A stretch of 64,000 bases of DNA from Thelephora terrestris (lineage: Eukaryota > Basidiomycota > Agaricomycetes > Thelephorales > Thelephoraceae), in NCBI GenBank assembly GCA_015956445.1, contig WIUZ02000003.1, forward strand, positions 1,488,001 through 1,552,000. The letters run 5' to 3'. The notes below the pieces were generated by a model. The model did not search any database. It worked only from the letters and a program-made list of their open reading frames with translations, and was not told where the DNA came from. Made by a program: the position numbers and the translations under genes. Of the stretch, positions 1 to 8,989 are shown in pieces (positions within the stretch are counted from its first letter, which is position 1; each line of letters opens with the position of its first letter).

Positions 1-2142
1 TGCGTCGGGCGGTGGACCGATTGACTGTGGTCTATCAGGCGAAACCTCCCCAATCGATAAACAGCGGAAGAACTGACCTGGGGTCTAACCTCGGAGAACC
101 CTGAGAATGGGACACTGACGTGCGAGCGATAGTCCTCTGTCGCACTCGATAGCAAAGCGAGGGGGGGTGGAGTCGAAGTTGAGAACAGTGTTGGGGACTG
201 GCTCCAAGTGTCTGGAATGTCCCACAGCGTTGGATTTTGCATAGGCAGCGCAACACCTAACTCCCGAAGCGCACCCTGGTATGTGACGACCTGGAGGTAC
301 TGGTTAAACGGAGGAAGTTCGGGGTAGGTTCCCGGAAAGTATTGGTTTTCCTGATCAGGGAAGTGCATCTCGTGGAAGTACGTTGAGGGCATAGGTAGGT
401 GACTCTAGGGCTGTAGGGAGAAGTGGTGTGGCGGTCCAAGCATCTCGGGTGTACCTTTAAATCCGACCTGGTTTTCTAGGGTTTCATGGACTGAACGAAG
501 ATGATGGCGGAATTGGCCTTGATCGTGAAGCGGGGCGCTTTGCAGTAGCAGGCTGGGGCGCCTACAATCTCAGGCGGCTATGTAGCAGGCCTTTTGGTTT
601 TTCTCAAGTCCGTAATCCGTCCACGAGCGCCCGGCAGGCACCCGCACAGCACCCCTCAGAGTTATCCTCTTTAGCGCCGTCACCGGAGAGTTCCCCGAAA
701 GATTGTCCTTGTCATTAGCAGGATTCTCCACCTTCCATGTGCTACCGTTCGGATGCCCTTCAGAAAATGGCGCTTGGAGCAGAGTTTCATCAGTACATCA
801 TCCGTGCGTGAGCAAGGGACTGATCACACGCACCAAGCAGATGTGGACGACCTAGCGACGACTATCTGGAAAACCTACAAGAGTGTTGTATCCATGTGGT
901 ACCTATGCACTAATGCTCCGACAACACCACAGTGCATAATATGAACCATGTCGAGTTTCACAGGGTCGCATGTGCTGAGTTCCATAGCACGCGATCAAAG
1001 TGCTTTCGGAAGGCAATCACCCAGAAATTCGTATTGTCGGTATCTGTATAACCGCCTGGCACCTCATTGAAGACGGTTCAGGACAAGGCATGGAGAAATC
1101 GGGGCCGTCTTTGTAGGAGGGGCGCCTGAAGGGCGCGCACAAATGTTCTGAAGTTGTTTCAGGTTGGAAACCACGGAACGTATGCTTTCCCATGGAAAAC
1201 TCACCGTAGTAACAAGTCATCTGGTTACGTGAAACTGTGGGATTCCGGGCGGAATAAGAGGGAGACGTTTGGGCGTTAGAGAGAAGCCTAGTGTGTCACG
1301 GCGATCCAAATGTTCAGTGTCGCAACTTCGGGGAGTATGATCCCCGTTGCGGTAGAACATTCTGCAGTACGGCCCCCAATATCAAGGCTTCACAGGTCTA
1401 TGAAAGATACGTGTTGACATCTGGTCAAGAAAATTTTGCTATGATGCCGAACCAGGACATTCTGGTAGGTTGCTCATGACCGGATGGCAGAGGGAGGTAC
1501 GATAGCGATGTCGCACTGAGTTGATTGTTTACAATGTCATTGCAAAGCGGAGCTAATCAGAAGTCAATGAGGGCGAATCGCGGAGGGAGATGCTCAACCT
1601 GTTTTTTGCAAACCGCTGCGAATTTTGGGCCGGACCAGCCGTCTAGCCCTTGAGTCATCAAACTAAGAGACCTCAGATGACTTAGCTATGGGCTAGAATC
1701 ATCCGCGCGCAAGGAGCACCCAACACCTATTCCGGAGCCGTAGCCCCATATATCAAAATCGGTGCCGGATGTTACGTCGAATGTTGGATATTGAATATTG
1801 AATATTGAGTGTTGGCGCGATCAATGAGTTGAAAATCTAACGCTCATATAATTCCGCTAGCCCCCGATGTCGGGCACTGCATTGACACGAGGATAGTTGA
1901 AATTCAAAAACCACCAAAGGGAAATTTGGAAAGAGAGATGTGCGTGATGCTGCCGTGCTGACCGTGGTTCCCGCTGAGGACCAGCCTGAGAGTAGCGATT
2001 CCCGCGGGTGTGGAAACAGTAAGCCGTAGGTCGTTTTGGAAATCAAGATGTCAATCGATCACCAGCACCGATCGTCCGAGATTCATCCGCAACCTTGAAG
2101 CCCTATGGTGTGCCTCCCTTCTCGTGTAGCCCGCCCAGTAAA
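1..2142. other. No recognisable gene
   Basis: Only short open frames lie here, on both strands. None shows a domain, a plausible intron structure or a membrane pattern that I recognise. The only internal structure seen is a small ATATTGA tandem near 1788. It is probably intergenic or decayed sequence upstream of the kinase relic. Confidence 0.5.
1788..1808. repeat. Short tandem repeat (ATATTGA)x3
   Basis: Three head-to-tail copies of the 7-mer ATATTGA, inside a slightly longer AT-rich patch. It is a simple repeat with no evident function. Confidence 0.8.
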
Positions 2143-2787
2143 AGGTGGTCGTTATGGTTGCTCCCAGTTCCTCAATCCCGCAACAACTCCGTAATTGTGA
2201 CAGATTATTGCCCGACTTTCCCCGCCAACTCGATGATATTCTTCACCACCCGGAGTGCGAACAACGTGCACCAAACCTCCAAGAGAGTGATTTGACGGGG
2301 CTCGTTGACTATCTGTATGAGGTGCGTCGCTACTGGTCACTCCTTCCTAATCTTCACTCAGTCCAACGTAGGTTCTCGACGACCTTGATTCCTCTAGCCC
2401 CACTTTTCAGAAATGTCTATCGAACTTAGAAAGATATGTGGCTCCAGGACGACGCTGCCACAATTGTGCCAGCTCCCTTCCCACCGGCTAATCATCAATC
2501 ATCACCCGTTTGCTACGGGAGGCTACGGCGACGTCTACCTGGCCACACTCGACGGTTCCAAGGTTCGCGTCAATCGCGTGAGGGTGCCTCATCAGAAATA
2601 CCTACCACTATCTAAGAGGGTTCGTATCGATACCGCCGCCCTCCAGCCAGTCATGACACACGAAACCCGCAGAGCTTCTGTGAAGGGGTAGCAACGTGGA
2701 AGCGCTTAGAACACCCAAACATCGTGATCCTCTTAGGCGCCACTCTCTTTCCCCTCCAACTCATTTCGAATTGGATGCCCAACGTAG

Positions 2788-3109
2788 CAGTGTTGTGCAA
2801 GTTACGGTAAATCACTCAGTTATCAAGTGAAAATATTTAAGTCTGGTAACTTGAGTGATTTCACTTAACTTAACTTCTGAGCGTCGGCATACCATATATA
2901 GAAATTTCCCAGGCGGTGGCGACAGACCCTTGACATCAAATGCACGTGCGCGGAAAATCAAAGAAAACGAGACGGTCATGCTCAGCAATGCCGTCGGCCG
3001 TGTTCTCACGCTCGTCGGTAAGCATATCACTCAGTTAGCAACTTAAGTCACGGTAAAAAAGTCACAAGTGATCGCAGTGATTCACTTGTGAATCACTCGC
3101 ACAACGCTG
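2788..3109. mobile_element. Non-autonomous hAT-like element (MITE) with 8-bp target duplication
   Basis: A 322-bp insertion in the kinase relic. Its ends form an imperfect terminal inverted repeat: cagtgttgtgc on the left, and the reverse complement of gcacaacgctg on the right (10 of 11 bases match). Similar subterminal GTGA/TCACT motifs lie inside both ends. It is flanked by a perfect direct repeat, caacgtag, at 2780-2787 and 3110-3117. Removing the element plus one copy of that repeat restores the kinase reading frame, so the insertion boundaries are supported by the host gene. An 8-bp duplication and CAG-type ends are typical of the hAT superfamily. It has no transposase coding capacity and so depends on an autonomous relative elsewhere. 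Confidence 0.88.
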
Positions 3110-3241
3110 CAACGTAGACCTGCCGCAATACATCAAAAAGCAACCGGAAGCAAACTTAGCTGAATTGTGAGGTGCCCTTTTAGTTGAATTTCTCCCATGC
3201 GTACTCTTGTCTCCAGTTTTCCGACGTCGCGAAGGGTCTCC

Positions 3242-3587
3242 AGTCCAGTGTTGGACGGCTAATGGCGAAAACCCAAAGCTTACGGCCAGAGCTAAGCGAT
3301 GCCACTGGTTATAGCCATAAGGCGAAATGGCTGCTAGCTTTCGGTCTTGCCCGGTTGCACCTCTGAACTTTGCCGAACCAATGGGAACACCTGATGGGAA
3401 GGACGGTTTCGGCTTCTCGGAGGAAGGTACAAAGTAGAATTCCGGGAGCTGATATCGCGCATCTCCCTTGGCGGAGGCGTGAGAACGGAAACCTCCGAAA
3501 GCTACGGCCATATCGCGGCGATTTGTCGAGATTTGGCACGGCCATTGGCATTGTGTCGCTAGCCATTGGCCGGCACAACACTGGGAC
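3242..3587. mobile_element. Second small inverted-repeat element in the same kinase relic
   Basis: A 346-bp insertion between the codons for DVAKGL and YLHSWD of the kinase relic. The left end agtccagtgttgg and the reverse complement of the right end (gtcccagtgttgtgcc) share an imperfect inverted repeat. It extends inward through GGC.AATGGC on both sides, about 20 bp in all. The direct repeat tctcc lies at 3237-3241 and 3588-3592, so the duplication is only 4-5 bp as read. The core CAGTGTTG is shared with the neighbouring element at 2788. This suggests related ends, but the short duplication argues against simple assignment to hAT. It has no coding capacity. Confidence 0.75.
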
Positions 3588-4055
3588 TCTCCACTACCTT
3601 CACTCCTGGGACGTGATTCATAGGAGATCAAAGGGGTATGAAAAAGTTTCCGGTCCCGATTTCACTATCCTGTTGACGCCTTGCCAGTCAAATGGCACTC
3701 CCGGGGGCGGAACGAGCTCAATGATGGCGGATCCCGTCGTGTTTTTCCATCGCACGTTACATTCTACAGTGCAGTGGTCGTACGTTTCATTCTTGCGGAA
3801 TTGGATACATGCTACACGGTACACTAACGATAGAGATACAACAATAAGCGTGAAATGATCTACGGCAGAACACCGGTGCTGCCGGAACAAAGTGATGGTA
3901 TATCGTAACTAAAAAAGCTCAAGTGTAACGAAGTGCAAGGGAATCGAATTAGATCCCAACGACCTCCGTTGGTGGAATAGCGTAGAACGAACATATGGAG
4001 GGTATCGTTGTGGATTTCGTGGGGGGTGGGACGTGATTTCGTTCGCAGAGAGTTT

Positions 4056-5617
4056 CTAGGGCGTGGGATCATCGAAGGATGTGGTCTGGGGACCCGCGGA
4101 AGGCAGACTAGCCCAGGTGGAGTAATCGACGATGGACGTCCGTGACGCTCGAGAGGCCGCGGGACTTGGCGGCCGAGGCACATCAGGGTCTGAGAGTCTC
4201 TGATAAGCTCTGAAAGAAAATTCTGAGGTTGACGATAAAGGCACGAAGTGCTTCTCATCAAGAGAGGTGGGCGAAGAAGGAGTGTTTGGTGGTTGGTATC
4301 GCGGAGGGGGAGGAGTATACACGGGCAAAGAGGTTCGAGAAGATTTTGCATAAGAGAGGAGAGTAAGTTGACGAAGCCTAGGAATGGTAGGTCAGATTAT
4401 GCTACGGGTAACAGCATAGCGGAAGTTGAACGTACTTGGATGAGATTGTGGCTTTGGTCGATGATGATCCATCGTCCTTCTTCCCGAGGCGGCAAGCGGT
4501 GAGCAACGCCGTGACTCCGTACTTATAGTTCTTCCTCGACTCCTCGGCGAAGCCAAAGAAAGCAAAAAATAACAGAGCGCAAAACAAAGGAGACCAGCGC
4601 CCACACTCGATGGAAACCTCCACCAGCTTGGTTTGGCGCCAGATAACAGACGGGATCAACACGACCCGAGAAAAGTTAGAATGTGTGTCCTCCCAGCTGA
4701 CCCATGGCTCAAACGGTTCCGCCTTGAGGTTCAGAACAGTGAAGACGATAGAGATGGGTATTGTGCACATTATTTCGATGCATGCGAGGGCCATGAGACG
4801 GAAGTATCGGCTGGCGCTCAAGGCCTTGTTCGAGGATAAGAACTCGGCAAACTGGGCTTGTCTTTGCAGGAACGATCGCATCGTGAGAACTAAGAGCGCT
4901 TCAGCGAATGGCACCCAGGTTCTGGGATGATACGTACCACAGTACACGAAAGAGATGAGACCGAACAGGATAGGCCACATAGTCACAAGGAAGTACGAGA
5001 GCAGAGTATTGACCACGCTTGCGTGACATCCGACCTCCTGGATGACGTCAAAACGGTGCCCTTGAACAACATAGGCTGGATGGATTTGTCAGGAAGGAGA
5101 CGAGGGGGGAGAGGGCAAATATACACACCCAAGGGCAGGCACAGTATCGGAAATAATACACAGATCAAGGTGTCTACCAGAACAACCCGGCGTTTCTGTT
5201 TGGCATGTCAATGCAAGGAGAAATGCAGCACGGGGAGGTGCATACCTCGGCGTGGGTGGTAGCGACCGCTTGGATCTTAGAAATGTTATATAATCTGCGG
5301 ATGATGCACATAGATGCCGCAGGGATACCGGCTGATGCGGCGAGAGTTATCCTGGTGGCTATACATGATTGAGCTAAGTCTTTTTGGATGAAGGGAATCC
5401 CCTCACAGATATCACAAAAAACCGGGGCCCTGTCTATGGCGTCGTTCGCCCATATTACAGAGTTGACGAACTGATTGAGGCAAGCGAGTGCAGTCCACAT
5501 CATGTAGTAGCATGTCCCCGAGTTCCATGCTTCGAGGTGCCATGGCAATGGCAGTAAGACGAGTACAAATGCGAGGAAGGATGCGACGGGGAAGAGAGGA
5601 TAGAGGAGGCCAGTCAT
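4056..5617 (-). CDS. STE3-type pheromone receptor (seven-helix GPCR)
   Basis: Binds a farnesylated peptide pheromone of a compatible mate at the plasma membrane and signals through a heterotrimeric G protein. This is the B mating-type receptor family of basidiomycetes. Six exons read cleanly: 5617-5407, 5358-5246, 5195-5129, 5075-4938, 4889-4436 and 4377-4056, giving 434 aa with all splice phases agreeing. Family signatures seen are LPWHLEAWNSGTC in helix 2, WTALACLNQFVNSVIW in helix 3, GIPAASMCIIRRLY in helix 4, YVVQGHRFDV in the extracellular loop, SRYFRLMALA in the third cytoplasmic loop, and FFAFFGFAEE at the end of helix 7. A Pro/Ser-rich cytoplasmic tail of about 110 residues follows. 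The ATG at 5617 places MTGLLYPLFPVASF directly at helix 1. A pheromone gene starts 0.8 kb away on the other strand. No lesions are seen. Whether it determines mating type or is one of the extra receptors found in mushrooms cannot be decided here. Confidence 0.93.
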
Positions 5618-5699
5618 TGGGGGAATTGGAGAAATGGGATAGGTGAGGCCCAGGGGGTGAAACGATGACCATTCGTTCTTTCATGGCCTTGTTTTTGTG

Positions 5700-5770
5700 G
5701 ACCGAGGACAAAGAGCGCGCAAGAACGTGGCTGTTTTCGGAGAACAATGACGCTGGTCGTTGCTTTGTTC
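5700..5770 (-). promoter_or_regulatory. HMG-box-like motif cluster upstream of the receptor
   Basis: Three motifs of the ACAAAG/ACAATG type lie within 70 bp and about 90-150 bp upstream of the receptor ATG: ACAAAG at 5708-5713, AACAATG at 5743-5749, and the reverse complement of AACAAAG at 5763-5769. HMG-box factors such as Ustilago Prf1 bind ACAAAGGGA-like elements to induce mating genes. The role here is inferred from the motifs and the gene context. Confidence 0.45.
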
Positions 5771-6143
5771 GACGCGTGACGCTTACGTAACGATATAATG
5801 CATCATGTGACACGAGCGCGCGCGGGAGCGGTTCACGCTGGTAGTGGTACCTCAAGTTGAACGGTGCAATCAGGGTGCAATCCACAGCGTCCAGCATTCA
5901 CGCCTCCCACCATCCTGTTAGATCAAACCGCGAGCACGGCGGCGCTGACCACGAGAGCCTGACTGCACGCCCATCGGGCTTGCTGTCCATCGTCTCACAC
6001 GATCGCAGCGAAGAGCTTGAATCCGATCATCCTGGGATTCGTTCAGCCGGTGGGTGCAGTTCAGTTGAGTGAAGCTTTCTGAATGGGGCTTTTTGTTGTG
6101 CTCTGAAACGCGATGACACCCCACAGGCGAAGCCCTAGCGACC

Positions 6144-6327
6144 CATTGTCTTGTTTCTTTTGAGTGGTGAGTACTTCACCCGTGTCACGCCACGCTTGTG
6201 ACTATTGTGACGACCCTTCCAAAAAAGGAATCTCAATGCCCCAAGTCGTGCCAGCCATTGCTGCTTTAGTCGGGGGGGACAAAAGAGAAGCCCGCAAAGC
6301 GGTCTGTATAAAACTTGAGAAACAATG
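6144..6327 (+). promoter_or_regulatory. Pheromone gene promoter: HMG-like motifs and TATA box
   Basis: Upstream of the pheromone precursor there is a TATA-like TATAAAA at 6307-6313, about 95 bp before the ATG. HMG-like motifs lie at 6144-6149 (reverse ACAATG, followed by reverse AAACAAG), at 6279 (ACAAAAG) and at 6321-6327 (AACAATG). The similar motifs upstream of the receptor suggest joint induction by a mating HMG factor. That is inference. Confidence 0.45.
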
Positions 6328-6405
6328 CGTCATCCTTCACACAACGCCGCTCCATTCGCCCAGCTTTCACTGCACCACCCACTCATCTTCCAGCCGCGCA
6401 CAACA

Positions 6406-6594
6406 ATGGACTCTTTTTTCCGTATCGATTCATCGCTGGTCCTGTCATTCGAACATGACTATCTCGAGAACGACCAAGTCTCGTCATCCTCAGCAAACCC
6501 CCCTGAAGGATCTTCTCTTGATCTCTTCGACTTTCCATTAGACCTAGATCGTCCGAGCGCCAGTTCACTGTCCAGTTACTGCGTCATCTCATGA
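6406..6594 (+). CDS. Lipopeptide mating pheromone precursor (CaaX, CVIS)
   Basis: A 62-aa single-exon gene. The product begins MDSFFRIDSSLVLSF, has an acidic, Ser/Asp-rich middle and ends SSYCVIS. The C-terminal CVIS is a CaaX box expected to be farnesylated on Cys, trimmed and carboxymethylated. A DR dipeptide 13 residues before the Cys matches the charged E/D-R processing site of basidiomycete pheromones. The mature peptide would therefore be roughly the ten residues starting at Pro after DR. Length, start style (MDSF/MDTF is common) and divergent position next to a STE3 receptor all fit. An in-frame extension to 6325 exists only through a non-standard part of the leader. The ATG at 6406 (context acaacaATGG) is preferred because it gives the canonical N-terminus. 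Secretion is expected through an ABC exporter of the Ste6 type. Confidence 0.88.
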   Translation: MDSFFRIDSSLVLSFEHDYLENDQVSSSSANPPEGSSLDLFDFPLDLDRPSASSLSSYCVIS

Positions 6595-7390
6595 TCTTTC
6601 CTCCACAGTTCTTACTGTTAGGTTAGTCTTTGGCCTCAAACACCGCTCGATACTAGTGACTGACTCACCCGACAGAAGGTCTAGCACACCAAATACCCTC
6701 ATCTTTCACGCGCTTCAAACCGTGTTCTGCAAACGCGGTCCTCCGACTCCGTTCTCGTACTCCCGTCGCATTCCTCCCTCCTGTCCGCAGCATCTTTTCA
6801 CTGACCCTGTGTCATTAGCTGTAACCTTATTCTGCTATCTTATTTTCCCAATCCATTTTGTAGCCGTATTCACGCGATCACGAATCGAATAACCCCCAAT
6901 CCTTTACCGCTGGCGGTTTTTCGCTCTATAGGTTTCTTATGGCATGTTTTCGACGTTTAATTTTTGGAGAAGTGTACGCACAGTATGCAATGGCAAAAAA
7001 GTGAGCTCATCCCGAGTTGTTCGAACATTCAAAGGTTGCCCTAAGCAAAATATGGCTAGCGAACTCCCAGAAGTGGTCAATAGTCACTCATTTCGAGCAT
7101 GCCACATGTGAACGACCTGCGGAAGAAGGGACTTATGTGTGCAATGGCGATCGGATGGGTCAGTTTTTTGTCTTTTTGAGGGTCTCGCTGCCAACACCGA
7201 AGGCCGCTGGTGACCGGTACCAGCGATGCCAAACCTCTGGAAATTAGGATTGCTCATTTTCTGCCCACTCGAAGGTCGGAATCAGGTATTAGAGTAGGAC
7301 ACTGGTATCGAGAGACAATACACGAAAATCATTGGGATGAGATAAAAACACCCACCGATCACAATGCAAAGCAACTTGTCAAAATCCTCA
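6595..7390. other. Intergenic, no gene seen
   Basis: Pyrimidine-rich sequence follows the pheromone stop and probably includes its 3' untranslated region. I found no second CaaX-ending reading frame among the frames visible here. Confidence 0.5.
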
Positions 7391-8839
7391 CTACCGGCGC
7401 ATTGTAGCCTTCCGTAGGTCAACAACCCTCCCCGCTGCGTATCCGAGGCAACTATAAGACCACTCGATACCGAAGGGGGATTCTTGCTTGGGTATCGCAG
7501 ACTCCGGCACTGGCAGCGCCTTCTCCGCCTCGACCGCCTGTTTGTACTCTGTTATAGTAAGAAAACGAGACTCTTGTCGCTCTCCGAAGGACGGAGGGCC
7601 GGGAGTCCCGCGCTTGACACTAACTTGGAGAGAGCTAACATCCTCCCACCCTGTGGTAACCCACTCGCCACTAGCTCCAATCGCAAACTCCAGTTCCCTC
7701 GATAAGTTGGATCCTTGAACCGCGCCGCGATAAAGATCCAACACTTCCCCGAATCCACCGTCTTCTTCATCATCCACAACGATGACATTCGGATTCGTGA
7801 GACTCTCCCCGAGGTGGATGGACTCGTTGTTCCGAGGCGGAGGGCCGTACAACATGGCCATCTCCGGTAGTGAACGGATAAGGGTTGATTCCTGGTCTGG
7901 GCTAGAAGGCCTATCGTCTGACGCAGAAACGGGTCCGAGTAGGAAGAGTGATGGGTCAAGGTCACTCCCACCTTGTTCTTGTGTCCGCTTCTGCTGTCCC
8001 CACAACAGTTCTCCGAACTCCTTGGCAACCTCCGGATCAATCGGCCCCCTGAGTTCGTCCTCCAGCGAGCGTTTCGGCTCCGGAACTTCGGGGTATGGGG
8101 TTAACGGCGCACGGTCCCCCCGTAAGTTCAAAGGACGTGGCGGTGGTCGAGGGTCAAAGTCGTAGAGTTTCACTGGACGGCTCCAGTCGACAGCCAATGG
8201 GTGGAGAGGCGCTTTCTTCTTTTGCGGCTTTGGTTCTAGTGGTGGTGAACTGACGATCGGGGGTTGACTCAGAGGGGATGGCTTGGAGGGTGCAGATGGT
8301 TGGGAGCTTCTGTTGTTGGTCACAGTTTTTAAACGACCGGCGTTCACCCTTCGCCTCTTGGTAGCTCGTTCCAGAGGGAGTTCTACAGGGGAATGTTGGG
8401 ACGGGAGTTTCGGCGAGCGAGGAGTATGCTTGCGAGCACGTTTAGAAGAACCGGAGTGAGCTGGTTCGCTGGAGAGGGAAGCCAGGGGTGGCTGAATTGG
8501 AGACGGACGTATCGAGGGAGGTTGTAGGGATGAGTGACAGGTAGACGGTGTTCTCACCGAGGGAACCGGTGAAGGTATATCCGCCGTGTAAGATGGCGTC
8601 GAGGCAGAGCTGGAAAGGTATGGCAAAGAGAGAGGGGGCTTCATGAGAGATCGGTGGTCTGAGTGCAGATGAAGTCGATCGTGTGGCTCGAATGGTTCAT
8701 CGCGGGGGGTCGCTGGGTGGATCTGGCGGGTCGGCGCGCGTGGGTGGCCGGGTTTACTAGTGGTCGAGACGGGTAAGGCAGATCGCGCGGATTGTGAGAG
8801 CACAGAGGGTTGGTAGACTCGATCCTTGTGAAAATTCAT
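7391..8839 (-). CDS. Disordered Pro/Ser-rich protein, function unknown
   Basis: A single-exon frame of 482 aa starting at the first in-frame ATG (MNFHKDRVYQ). An upstream extension of 33 codons has no ATG. The first half is low-complexity, rich in Pro, Ser, Thr and basic residues. It contains basic stretches (KRARKHTPRSPK and ATKRRRV) that could act as nuclear localisation signals. The second half is more ordered and acidic: HPLAVDWSRPVKLYDFDPRPPPRP, IVVDDEEDGGFGEVLDLY, and a tail with EYKQAVEAEKALPVPESA. No catalytic motif, membrane segment or signal peptide is seen. The long uninterrupted frame in a region full of stops supports a real gene. A nuclear scaffold or regulatory role is possible but not shown. 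Confidence 0.7.
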   Translation of the reverse strand: MNFHKDRVYQPSVLSQSARSALPVSTTSKPGHPRAPTRQIHPATPRDEPFEPHDRLHLHSDHRSLMKPPLSLPYLSSSASTPSYTADIPSPVPSVRTPSTCHSSLQPPSIRPSPIQPPLASLSSEPAHSGSSKRARKHTPRSPKLPSQHSPVELPLERATKRRRVNAGRLKTVTNNRSSQPSAPSKPSPLSQPPIVSSPPLEPKPQKKKAPLHPLAVDWSRPVKLYDFDPRPPPRPLNLRGDRAPLTPYPEVPEPKRSLEDELRGPIDPEVAKEFGELLWGQQKRTQEQGGSDLDPSLFLLGPVSASDDRPSSPDQESTLIRSLPEMAMLYGPPPRNNESIHLGESLTNPNVIVVDDEEDGGFGEVLDLYRGAVQGSNLSRELEFAIGASGEWVTTGWEDVSSLQVSVKRGTPGPPSFGERQESRFLTITEYKQAVEAEKALPVPESAIPKQESPFGIEWSYSCLGYAAGRVVDLRKATMRR

Positions 8840-8989
8840 GGGGTTCTGATAGCGTGTGTGGTACGGCTGGGAGTTTGCGAGAAGACAAAGGTAGGGACAA
8901 GGAGAGCAGTGTGGTCGGACGCGTCTTAAATGGACCACGCACGGGTGGCCATGAGGTCAGGTGACTTGTGAAAAAAATTCCCATGGCAC

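Larger units (their letters stand above)
2143..3760 (+). pseudogene. TKL-type protein kinase pseudogene split by two transposons
   Basis: This is a relic of an agaricomycete tyrosine-kinase-like kinase related to the gene at 40430-41785. In order it keeps an N-terminal helical region (about 2160-2320), the glycine loop FATGGYGDVY (about 2508), the HPNIVILLG segment and the NWMPNVDLPQYIKK segment. The last of these is split: its first half ends at 2787 and its second half resumes at 3110. DVAKGLQ follows near 3225, then YLHSWDVIH resumes near 3593. A degraded activation region (MMADP, where DFG is expected) is near 3727. Lesions include frameshifts (for example around 2410), loss of the usual catalytic HGDLK motif (HRRSK is present), and the two insertions. 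The position expected for the VAIK lysine reads VRVNRV. No functional kinase can be made. The C-terminal lobe is missing. Confidence 0.85.

Noticed and set aside
753-944. Possible second CaaX pheromone (frame ending QCII)
   Set aside because: The cysteine is third from the end, not fourth, so it is not a CaaX box, and the protein does not resemble a precursor.
3062-3631. Long minus-strand open frame (189 codons)
   Set aside because: It spans parts of two transposons and the kinase relic between them, so it cannot be a conserved gene.
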